DNA from: Bacillota bacterium
GTDB lineage: Bacteria > Bacillota > Clostridia > Lachnospirales > Anaerotignaceae
Assembly (NCBI GenBank): GCA_023413275.1
Contig: JAEZPX010000266.1
Coordinates: 1 to 8,006, forward strand
Length of the DNA: 8,006 nt
Direction: 5' to 3'
Shown one piece after another: positions 1 to 6,024 of the stretch (within the stretch, counting starts at the first letter, position 1; each line of letters opens with the position of its first letter). The notes under the pieces are model-generated. The model saw nothing but the letters and a program-made list of their open reading frames with translations. It was not told the origin of the DNA and ran no database searches. Both the position numbers and the translations under genes were made by a program.

Positions 1-329
1 GTTAATACGATAGTTAAGCCATCTAATTTCCAAGAAAGAATTCCCTTTTCTCTGCCTAAAAAACTTTCTAATTTTTGTGGCTCCTTTGTTTTATCTAAAG
101 ATAATATTGGGCTGTCATGCTTCACCTTTTGCAAATTACTCAATACGGTATAACCAACCCTTTGGGTAGGGCTATTCGCCAGTATGATGCCGCTTTCCTT
201 TTCCAAATGCTCCAGTTCATCATACAAACGATCATACTCCTGATTAGACATTATTTCTATATCCTTTTGATAATACGCTTCAGCCGCCTTATTCAAAAGA
301 GAAATCAATTCCTTTATCCGGTTTACCAT
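1..329 (-). CDS. ligA: NAD-dependent DNA ligase LigA, N-terminal part (cut by window edge)
   Basis: LigA seals nicks in duplex DNA using NAD+, in replication and repair. Only the first 109 residues are in the window; the rest of the adenylation domain and the OB, zinc, HhH and BRCT domains lie beyond the left edge. Visible are the N-terminal Ia region (about residues 1-50, with the Y-Y and E-Y-D-x-L-Y signature of the NMN-binding part), the family motif SPTQRVG (residues 52-58), HDSPILSLD (71-79), and the adenylation motif KLDG with the nucleophile Lys101. The ATG at 327-329 is preceded by an AGGA-type ribosome site about 11 bases upstream. The gene begins 21 bases after the pcrA stop, the same pcrA-ligA order as in Bacillus, so co-transcription is likely. 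The wording around the active site (SWKLDGLTIVL) resembles what I recall of the clostridial branch. Identification is firm. Confidence 0.95.
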   Translation of the reverse strand, partial: MVNRIKELISLLNKAAEAYYQKDIEIMSNQEYDRLYDELEHLEKESGIILANSPTQRVGYTVLSNLQKVKHDSPILSLDKTKEPQKLESFLGREKGILSWKLDGLTIVL

Positions 330-350
330 TCAGCCTCAACTCCTAAATCT

Positions 351-2621
351 TTATTCGGTTACTTTAATCAGCTTTGATAATTTCGCCATGAATTTCTTTG
401 TTCCCTTCTCACCAAAGGAAACCTCAACTTCATAATCCGCACCACCATTTTGAATGGATTTTACTACGCCGATGCCATACTTTGGTGCACGCACCTTATC
501 GCCTTCTTTATAATTCAATTCAAAATCCTTAGGGGCAGGCATTCTCTTATTTTCCGTAGAAGGAGTAATAAAAGTTGCAGGGATTCCTGTACCTCTTCCA
601 CCAATACGTTGCTGTTTTAAAGATGTAATTGGCGAAAGCTTCATACTATTTTTCATAGCATATTTCTTTGCCATCTCAGAAATTTCCCTAGTAGGCATAT
701 CCACCAGCTCTTGGGGAATTTCCTTTAAGAAGCGAGATGGCGGATTGTATTGTGTAATCCCATGTTGCATACGACTTTTTGCATGGGTAAGAAATAATTC
801 TTCTCTTGCACGGGTAATTCCCACATAGCAAAGGCGTCTTTCTTCCTCGATATCCTTTTCTCCTCCATACATTACTGCACGGAAGGTAGGGAACATGCCT
901 TCCTCCATACCAATCATAAATACATAAGGAAATTCCAAGCCTTTGGCGCTATGTAATGTCATAAGCACAGCAGCGTCCTCTCCTGGCTGATAACTATCAA
1001 TATCCGCTACCAAAGAAACTTCTTCCAAAAATCCCATTAATCCACCTTCTGGATTATTTTTATCGTATTCCACTGCTTTATTCACAAATTCGTCAATGTT
1101 TTGCAAACGTGAAAGAGCCTCTTCTGTCCCTTCTGTCATCAACAGTTGGAAATATCCTGAACGTTTTACCACTGTATCAATCAATTCCGCTGCAGATAAA
1201 TCAGCTGCGTCCTTTTGCAAACTAATAATAATTTCAAGAAAATCTCGGAATTTTGATGCTCTAGTTTTTAATTCCGTAATTTCATCCAACCTCAACAATG
1301 CATCAAACAAAGATATTTGGTTTGCTTCTGCAAAGGCTGCAACCTTATCTATGGATGCCTCACCAATTCCTCTTTTGGGAACATTGATAATGCGGCGTAA
1401 AGCAATGGTATCCACAGGATTGGCTAAAACCTTAAGGTAAGAAAGAATATCCCTTACTTCTTTACGCTCGTAAAACCGAACCCCCCCAAACAAGCGATAG
1501 GGAATCCCTTTTTTTACAAATTGGTCCTCCACCGCACGAGACTGAGCGTTGGTGCGATATAACACAGCCATATCCTTAAATTCTCTGCCACTATTTACAA
1601 TTTCTTGAATCTGCTCAGCAACAAAACGCGCCTCGTCATATTCATTTTCACCTTTATAAATATGAAGAATATTTCCACCATCATTCTCTGTCCAAAGAGA
1701 TTTATCTTTTCTTGTCTGATTATTCTGAATCACGGAATTTGCTGCTTCCAGAATTTTTTGAGTGGAGCGGTAATTTTGTTCCAGCTTTATTACAACGGTT
1801 TCAGGGAAATCCTTTTCGAATTCCAAAATATTTCTTATATTCGCACCACGCCAACCATAGATACTTTGGTCATCATCTCCAACAACACAAAGATTTTTAT
1901 ATTTAGAAGCCAGCATACAAACCAGTTCATACTGTGACGTATTTGTATCCTGATACTCGTCTACCATAATGTATCGGAATCGATCTTGATACTTTTCTAA
2001 AACTTCAGGATGATTTCTAAACAATAAAACAGTTTTATAGATTAAATCATCAAAATCCAAAGCATTATTTTCTTTTAAACGTTTTTGGTAAGTGCGATAA
2101 ACGGCAGCGATACGACTTGCTTTTTCGTCTCCTCGGTCAGCATTCTTTGAATAATCCTCCCAAGAAACCATTTCCTCCTTCAGGTTGCTGATGATAGACA
2201 TAGCACCTCTTACCGAAAAGGATTTATTCATGGTATCAAAGCCCAGTTGTTTAAAAACCTCACGCATAAGCTTTTCTTGATCATCAGCATCATAAATAGA
2301 AAATTGTCCATCATAATCCAGATAATGAATTTCACGGCGCAAAATGCGAACGCAAGTGGAATGGAACGTACTGATCCAGATATCCTCTGCCCCGTTTGGT
2401 ACCAGCTTAAGCACACGCTCTCTCATTTCCTTTGCAGCTTTATTTGTAAAAGTAATCGCAAGGATATTCCAAGGCTTCACTCCTGTCTCCAGCAAATGGG
2501 CAATACGCACGGTTAACGCTCCGGTTTTTCCACTACCTGCCCCTGCCAAAACCAAAACGGGACCATCCTTTTGTAAAACTGCCTTTTGCTGCATCGTGTT
2601 GAGCTGCTCAAACCCTATCAT
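351..2621 (-). CDS. pcrA: ATP-dependent 3'-5' DNA helicase PcrA (UvrD/Rep family)
   Basis: PcrA is a superfamily 1A helicase that unwinds DNA in nucleotide excision repair, rolling-circle plasmid replication and removal of stalled RNA polymerase or RecA filaments. All helicase motifs are intact and in order: Q-motif near residues 4-12, Walker A GAGSGKT (27-33), motif Ia TFTNKAA (57-63), motif II DEYQDT (221-226), motif III GDDDQSIYGWRGAN (248-261), motif IV QNYRS (282-286), motif V TLHSAKGLEF (555-564) and motif VI around YVGITRAREEL (599-609). The last 50 residues (about 705-753, GDKVRAPKYGIGVV) form the Tudor-like domain that contacts RNA polymerase in PcrA. At 756 residues it has the usual full length. 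The ATG has a GAGGAG site (2628-2633) six bases upstream. ligA follows 21 bases downstream. UvrD is the same family, but PcrA is the usual name in Firmicutes. I see no frameshift or missing residue. Confidence 0.97.
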   Translation of the reverse strand: MIGFEQLNTMQQKAVLQKDGPVLVLAGAGSGKTGALTVRIAHLLETGVKPWNILAITFTNKAAKEMRERVLKLVPNGAEDIWISTFHSTCVRILRREIHYLDYDGQFSIYDADDQEKLMREVFKQLGFDTMNKSFSVRGAMSIISNLKEEMVSWEDYSKNADRGDEKASRIAAVYRTYQKRLKENNALDFDDLIYKTVLLFRNHPEVLEKYQDRFRYIMVDEYQDTNTSQYELVCMLASKYKNLCVVGDDDQSIYGWRGANIRNILEFEKDFPETVVIKLEQNYRSTQKILEAANSVIQNNQTRKDKSLWTENDGGNILHIYKGENEYDEARFVAEQIQEIVNSGREFKDMAVLYRTNAQSRAVEDQFVKKGIPYRLFGGVRFYERKEVRDILSYLKVLANPVDTIALRRIINVPKRGIGEASIDKVAAFAEANQISLFDALLRLDEITELKTRASKFRDFLEIIISLQKDAADLSAAELIDTVVKRSGYFQLLMTEGTEEALSRLQNIDEFVNKAVEYDKNNPEGGLMGFLEEVSLVADIDSYQPGEDAAVLMTLHSAKGLEFPYVFMIGMEEGMFPTFRAVMYGGEKDIEEERRLCYVGITRAREELFLTHAKSRMQHGITQYNPPSRFLKEIPQELVDMPTREISEMAKKYAMKNSMKLSPITSLKQQRIGGRGTGIPATFITPSTENKRMPAPKDFELNYKEGDKVRAPKYGIGVVKSIQNGGADYEVEVSFGEKGTKKFMAKLSKLIKVTE

Positions 2622-2874
2622 ATTATTCTCCTCTTCCTAATTAAACTACACAATATATACTTTCAGTTACGATATATTAAAAAAACAGATGAAATTTTAC
2701 GAAACGATTCGCTGGGCAACTCTGCCCCTAAAATCTTGTACCATTATCATCTGGATAAATGCTAACATAAGCTTTAAAAAGCGCCAAGAAAGGCTGATAT
2801 CGATGAAGTCCGGATTCGTTTCCCACTGCTTCGTCAATAATCAGCCCCACGCTTTATTCATACATTCATAAAAC
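2622..2874. other. Spacer between yerC and pcrA; no firm gene
   Basis: This 253-base spacer should carry the pcrA promoter. A possible minus-strand pair is TTGGCG and TAGCAT, 17 bases apart with an upstream TG, but it is weak. No terminator of ordinary form follows yerC, so read-through from yerC into pcrA is possible. The minus strand holds a 40-codon ORF starting at GTG (2728-2850, stop included) with protein-like composition but no clear ribosome site. It is followed by two short hairpins: GGGCA/TGCCC with a 4-base loop at 2714-2727, then a CGAA/TTCG stem. A run of seven T on the minus strand lies at 2679-2685. A 60-codon plus-strand ORF also exists here, but it is hydrophobic and low in information, and I do not credit it. 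Confidence 0.4.
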
Positions 2875-3183
2875 TTAATTTTCTTCCTTCTGTTCCATTG
2901 CCTTCACGCGATCTATCGCCAATTTATATCCGTCAGTCCCATAATGAAGACATCGATTCACTCTGCTGATTGTTGCAGTTGAAGCACCGGTTTTCTCTGC
3001 GATCTCTACATAGGTACATTTTGCATCCAGCATGGCTGCAACCTCCATACGCTGGGCAATGGCCTGAATCTCATTCACCGTACAAAGATCCTCGAAAAGC
3101 TGATAGCACTCTTCCACTGTATTCATACACAAAATACACTGAAAAAGCTTATCTGTAAGTTCTGTTTTAATTTTTTTATTCAT
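2875..3183 (-). CDS. yerC: YerC/YecD-family TrpR-like DNA-binding protein
   Basis: This small regulator belongs to the Trp repressor superfamily found beside pcrA in Firmicutes. Its operator and effector are not known to me. The 102-residue protein has the family hallmarks: ECYQLFEDLCTVNEIQAIAQRMEVA (about residues 25-49) and a helix-turn-helix at about 57-76, with EIAEKTGASTATISRV as recognition part, followed by NRCLHYGTDGYKLAIDR. I chose the ATG at 3181-3183, giving MNKKIKTE, instead of the in-frame GTG eight codons earlier. The ribosome site AGAGGTG lies inside that extension, and the family normally begins with MN-K. The gene starts 77 bases downstream of the PHP gene's stop and has a candidate promoter of its own. 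It lacks the tryptophan-repressor genomic context, so a role in trp control should not be assumed. Confidence 0.92.
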   Translation of the reverse strand: MNKKIKTELTDKLFQCILCMNTVEECYQLFEDLCTVNEIQAIAQRMEVAAMLDAKCTYVEIAEKTGASTATISRVNRCLHYGTDGYKLAIDRVKAMEQKEEN

Positions 3184-3193
3184 CTGACAAGGC

Positions 3194-3200
3194 CACCTCT
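3194..3200 (-). promoter_or_regulatory. Ribosome binding site that decides the yerC start
   Basis: On the minus strand this reads AGAGGTG, ten bases before the ATG at 3181-3183. It lies downstream of the in-frame GTG at 3205-3207, so it cannot serve that GTG. This supports the shorter 102-residue protein. Confidence 0.7.
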
Positions 3201-3220
3201 TTTGCACTATAATCCTTTTT

Positions 3221-3249
3221 ATATTAACATACTAAAGTGCTAAAGTAAA
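3221..3249 (-). promoter_or_regulatory. Candidate sigma-A promoter of yerC
   Basis: On the minus strand, a -35 element TTTACT (3244-3249) and a -10 element TAATAT (3221-3226) are 17 bases apart, with TG one base upstream of the -10 (extended -10). Each hexamer matches consensus at four of six positions. The spacer and -35 overlap two tandem copies of CTAAAGT(G/A) on the plus strand (3232-3247), which could be an operator. The prediction is from sequence alone. Confidence 0.45.
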
Positions 3250-3260
3250 GGGATTTCCTT

Positions 3261-3998
3261 CTATTTTTTCTGCCTTTTATTGCGTTTTATTGCATACAAG
3301 AGTTTTTCAGGATCAGTATTCAAAACCAATTCATCAGGAAAACCGATTTTTTCTAACAGCCTTTCAACATAATAAATATCGCCAATTCCTGTATAGAAAT
3401 GAGCATCACTCCCCACTACAATGGGTACCCTCTCTTCCATGGCCATTTGCAATAATTTTTCTATATTTTCATCACTACCTGCACGGAAGCCTCCCGGCAC
3501 CAAAGATGCATTGTTGATTTCAAGCAAAGTACCTGTTCGTTTAGCCGCTTTGAAAATTTCGTCATAATCCAAAGGATATCTTGGGTCTCCGGGATGTCCT
3601 AGTATATCTACAAATGGATTCTCCATTGCACGAATGCAAGCATTTGTATTTTCCTCTATGGTTCCCGGTGCAATACAAGGAATATGTAAGCTTGCAATAG
3701 AAAGATCCAGACCAGAAAGGGTTCGATCATCCATATCAACGCTCCCCTCAAAGTCAAGAATATTAAGCTCTACTCCTTTTAACACTCGAACGCCAAAAAG
3801 CTCATTGGGAATCACGTGGAGATTTGCAAAATAAGCATGGGATGTGGTATTTTGCATTGCAGGCGCATGCTCCGTCAAAGCAATTAGCTGAAGCCCCTTT
3901 TCTGCGGCAGCTCGAACGTTTTCTTGAATTGTACTATAGGCATGTCCGCTGGCCAGACTATGGGTATGGGTATCTGCTAATATTTTCATAATTTTCAT
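3261..3998 (-). CDS. PHP-domain metal-dependent hydrolase, YcdX type (probable phosphatase)
   Basis: This cytosolic metallohydrolase is related to E. coli YcdX, a trinuclear-metal PHP phosphatase; the physiological substrate is not known. All nine metal ligands of the YcdX pattern can be placed: His11 and His13 (DTHTHS), His19 (GHAYST), His44 (LTEHAP), Glu77 (GVELNI), His105 (SLHIP), His135 (ILGHPGDP), Asp198 and His200 (GSDAH). The 245-residue length matches the family. There is no signal peptide. A GGAGGTG site at 4001-4007 is only two bases from the first ATG, so the second ATG at 3987-3989 is an alternative. It would put the first His at residue 8, closer to YcdX. The gene has its own promoter and a folded leader (see those entries). 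A histidinol-phosphatase role is conceivable for PHP proteins in general, but no his genes are nearby and the YcdX subgroup fits better. Confidence 0.9.
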   Translation of the reverse strand: MKIMKILADTHTHSLASGHAYSTIQENVRAAAEKGLQLIALTEHAPAMQNTTSHAYFANLHVIPNELFGVRVLKGVELNILDFEGSVDMDDRTLSGLDLSIASLHIPCIAPGTIEENTNACIRAMENPFVDILGHPGDPRYPLDYDEIFKAAKRTGTLLEINNASLVPGGFRAGSDENIEKLLQMAMEERVPIVVGSDAHFYTGIGDIYYVERLLEKIGFPDELVLNTDPEKLLYAIKRNKRQKK

Positions 3999-4261
3999 CT
4001 CACCTCCAATGCAACAGATTCTTGCTTCTTATTCTCAATAGGAACCACTTAGAATTCCTGGTTAATCATTTGAAATCGTGTAAGACACCGTAAATAAAAC
4101 ATTTTCTAATCACCCTATTGGAATGCCTTACCACTTAAGTTTAAAGTATAGCATAAATTTCATAGAAAAGCAAAAATCAGATAAAAATTTCTTCTGACTC
4201 CAATACAGCATCATCTATTTATCTCTATCTGATAATTTAACAATACCCATGGGGTTCATTA
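3999..4261 (-). other. Leader and upstream region of the PHP gene, no firm gene
   Basis: This stretch holds the PHP promoter (4145-4173) and a leader of about 140 bases. In the leader, CAATAGG and CCTATTG (4036-4042 and 4114-4120) can pair. They enclose a GTGT/ACAC hairpin (4078-4088) and an AACCA/TGGTT hairpin (4043-4063), which together would make a three-way junction. A 17-codon ORF, MFYLRCLTRFQMINQEF, occupies 4049-4102 on the minus strand within it, with only a weak AGGGTGAT in front. From 4175 to 4261 I see nothing beyond AT-rich sequence. I do not recognise a known riboswitch class. Confidence 0.4.
4145..4173 (-). promoter_or_regulatory. Sigma-A promoter of the PHP gene
   Basis: On the minus strand, -35 TTGCTT (4168-4173) and -10 TATACT (4145-4150) are separated by exactly 17 bases, with TGC directly before the -10 (extended -10). 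It is the best promoter match in the window. It predicts a start near 4138 and an untranslated leader of about 140 bases. Confidence 0.65.
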
Positions 4262-4300
4262 TAAAAAATAAAAAACCCCCTCACCACCCAAGGCAAGGGG
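4262..4300 (-). terminator. Rho-independent terminator of glyA
   Basis: In the minus-strand transcript, CCCCUUGCC (from 4292-4300) pairs with GGUGAGGGG (from 4277-4285) over nine pairs. Two are G-U wobbles that would be mismatches on the other strand, so the orientation is clear. The loop has six bases, and the U-rich tail reads UUUUUAUUUUUUA. It lies about 125 bases after the glyA stop. The segment between stop and terminator has no ORF; it holds an imperfect hairpin at 4384-4408 (GTGG/CCAC over GATG/CATC). Confidence 0.9.
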
Positions 4301-4426
4301 ATTATTTTTATAGTAAATTCATACTAACAATTTTTTGCGATTTTGGCTTTATTTCTTCATATAAAAACAATCATTGATGTGCAGTGGGATGTAGAAAGCA
4401 TCTGCCACAAATGAAGCAGTTTGCCT

Positions 4427-5668
4427 TTAATCCTCATAAATAGGATATCTGTCTGTTAACGCTTTTACACGTTTTTTAGCTTCTTCCTTATTGCTTTCAA
4501 AGTCTTTCAAAATTAGGGTTATGACTGTAGCGATTTCCTTCATATCGTCTTCCACCATACCTCTTGAGGTAATGGCAGGCGTTCCAATGCGAATGCCACT
4601 GGTTACAAAGGGCGACTGTGGATCATTTGGGATTGTGTTTTTATTTACAGTAATTCCAACCTCATCCAGTTTTTTCTCTGCTTCCTTCCCTGTGATATTC
4701 AATGAGCGCAAATCAACCAGCATGAGATGATTGTCTGTGCCGCCAGACACAATATTCACACCATTTGCCTGTAAACTTTCCGCTAAAACCTTTGCATTCT
4801 TTACAACCTGACCAATGTATTCTTTGAATGAAGGCTCCAATGCTTCTTGAAAGCATACAGCTTTAGAAGCAATGGTATGCATCAATGGACCACCCTGAAT
4901 TCCTGGGAAAATAGATTTATCAATTTTTTGGGCAAATTCCTCTTTACACAGTATCATTCCGCCACGAGGGCCACGCAGGGTTTTATGGGTTGTTGTGGTA
5001 ACAAAATCTGCATGAGGTACAGGAGAGGGATGTAAACCTGCCGCAACCAATCCGGCAATATGAGCCATATCCACCATAAAGTAAGCTCCAACTTCTTTTG
5101 CAACCTTACCCATAAACTCAAAATCAATGGTTCTTGCATATGCACTGGCACCAGCAACAATCATTTTTGGTTTAACCTCTAATGCTTTATTGCGAAATGC
5201 CTCATAATCAATAAAACCGTTATCATCCACGCCATAGGCCACAAAGTTAAAATATTTTCCTGAAAGGTTAACGGGACTACCGTGGGTCAAATGACCGCCA
5301 TGATCCAAATTCATACCCATAACAGTATCACCATATTGAAGCATGGCAAAATAAACAGCTTGATTTGCCTGAGAACCACTGTGGGGCTGTACATTCACAT
5401 GATCACAGCCAAATAATTTTTTTGCCCGATCTCTCGCCAAATTTTCAACAATATCAACCTTTTCACAACCACCATAATAGCGCTTCCCAGGGTAACCCTC
5501 TGCATATTTATTTGTTAAGGGCGTACCCATGGAAAGCATAACTGCCTTGGAAACAATATTTTCCGATGCAATTAACTCAATATTATGCTGTTGACGCACA
5601 AGTTCAGCCTCAATTGCCTGGGCAACCTCAGCATCCACATTTTTTATTTCTTCAAAATTCAAACCCAT
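4427..5668 (-). CDS. glyA: Serine hydroxymethyltransferase
   Basis: This PLP enzyme interconverts serine plus tetrahydrofolate with glycine plus 5,10-methylene-tetrahydrofolate, the main entry to one-carbon metabolism in the cytosol. The 413-residue length is standard. Motifs seen: ELIASEN (31-37), NKYAEGYPGKRYYGG (53-67), SGSQANQAVYFAM (97-109), the HGGHLTHG loop (123-130), Asp200 and His203 in VDMAHIAG for cofactor binding, the PLP lysine Lys229 in TTTTHKTLRGPRGG (224-237), and the carboxylate-binding Arg360 in SGIRIGTPA. The ATG at 5666-5668 has GGAGG seven bases upstream. The gene is alone in its unit: a divergent gene lies upstream and its own terminator lies at 4262-4300. No glycine riboswitch, T-box or folate riboswitch pattern is recognisable in the leader. 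Confidence 0.98.
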   Translation of the reverse strand: MGLNFEEIKNVDAEVAQAIEAELVRQQHNIELIASENIVSKAVMLSMGTPLTNKYAEGYPGKRYYGGCEKVDIVENLARDRAKKLFGCDHVNVQPHSGSQANQAVYFAMLQYGDTVMGMNLDHGGHLTHGSPVNLSGKYFNFVAYGVDDNGFIDYEAFRNKALEVKPKMIVAGASAYARTIDFEFMGKVAKEVGAYFMVDMAHIAGLVAAGLHPSPVPHADFVTTTTHKTLRGPRGGMILCKEEFAQKIDKSIFPGIQGGPLMHTIASKAVCFQEALEPSFKEYIGQVVKNAKVLAESLQANGVNIVSGGTDNHLMLVDLRSLNITGKEAEKKLDEVGITVNKNTIPNDPQSPFVTSGIRIGTPAITSRGMVEDDMKEIATVITLILKDFESNKEEAKKRVKALTDRYPIYED

Positions 5669-5830
5669 TTTTCATCCTCCATTCCTTTTATGAAAATACT
5701 TTTTGTTTCACGAATGATCTAATCCATGCTGCTTTGAATAAGTTCTCTGTTCTTTTCTTTTTAAGCATATTCCTTTAAATCGAAGAAATAATGAAGCATC
5801 TCCCGTAAAGGACTATATCCAGAGTATAAC

Positions 5831-5858
5831 ATTTTAGCAGGAAAAAAGTACTTGGCAA
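5831..5858 (-). promoter_or_regulatory. Candidate sigma-A promoter of glyA
   Basis: On the minus strand, TTGCCA (5853-5858) and TAAAAT (5831-5836) are 16 bases apart, with TGC directly before the -10. A second -10-like hexamer, TATACT, lies at 5823-5828, also with an upstream TG but no good -35. Either would give a leader of roughly 150 bases. Confidence 0.45.
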
Positions 5859-5961
5859 AATAGATAAAAAAAATTTCACTTATATTAAAAATAAGGTTAA
5901 ATCTTCCAACCTCTGCAAAAGAAAAGCTAAAATACTTCAAATATATTTATTTTACTCCTAT

Positions 5962-5989
5962 CACCCATTTTCTCACTTTACATACTATA
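5962..5989 (+). promoter_or_regulatory. Candidate sporulation sigma-K-type promoter of the cysteine-rich gene
   Basis: CATACTATA at 5981-5989 matches the sigma-K -10 pattern CATAnnnTA exactly. An AC core inside CACC (5962-5965) lies 16 bases upstream, where a short AC-containing -35 is expected. A sigma-A reading (TTTACA at 5977-5982 and TATACA at 6000-6005) would start transcription on top of the ribosome site, so it is less attractive. The consensus is that of Bacillus, and its use here is inferred. Confidence 0.45.
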
Positions 5990-6024
5990 TATAAGAACAT
6001 ATACAACTCAAAGGAGGCAATCTT

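Larger units (their letters stand above)
5669..6010. other. Divergent intergenic region between glyA and the cysteine-rich gene
   Basis: This AT-rich region carries the glyA promoter and a leader of about 150 bases on the minus strand, and the candidate sporulation promoter of the plus-strand gene. In the glyA leader TCCTTTA and TAAAGGA can pair over about 28 bases (around 5774-5815). A minus-strand frame stays open for 59 codons from a TTG (stop at 5761-5763, first codon ending at 5940). Its last part, GYSPLREMLHYFFDLKEYA, looks protein-like, but the first part is low-complexity Phe-rich and no convincing start site is present. It may be a chance ORF or a remnant. Confidence 0.4.

Noticed and set aside
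1096..1937. Several plus-strand ORFs of 64-114 codons
   Set aside because: They lie opposite intact pcrA motifs, lack ribosome sites and show no protein family features.
2689..2871. Plus-strand 60-codon ORF in the yerC-pcrA spacer
   Set aside because: No ribosome site and no recognisable motif; the opposite strand reads more plausibly.
3184..3207. Longer yerC starting at GTG
   Set aside because: The ribosome site AGAGGTG lies within the extension, and the family starts at the internal ATG.
5669..5822. Glycine or folate riboswitch, or T-box, ahead of glyA
   Set aside because: I find none of the conserved cores of these classes in the leader; only a simple inverted repeat is present.
5977..6005. 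Sigma-A promoter TTTACA/TATACA for the cysteine-rich gene
   Set aside because: Spacing is good, but the start would fall on the ribosome binding site, leaving almost no leader.
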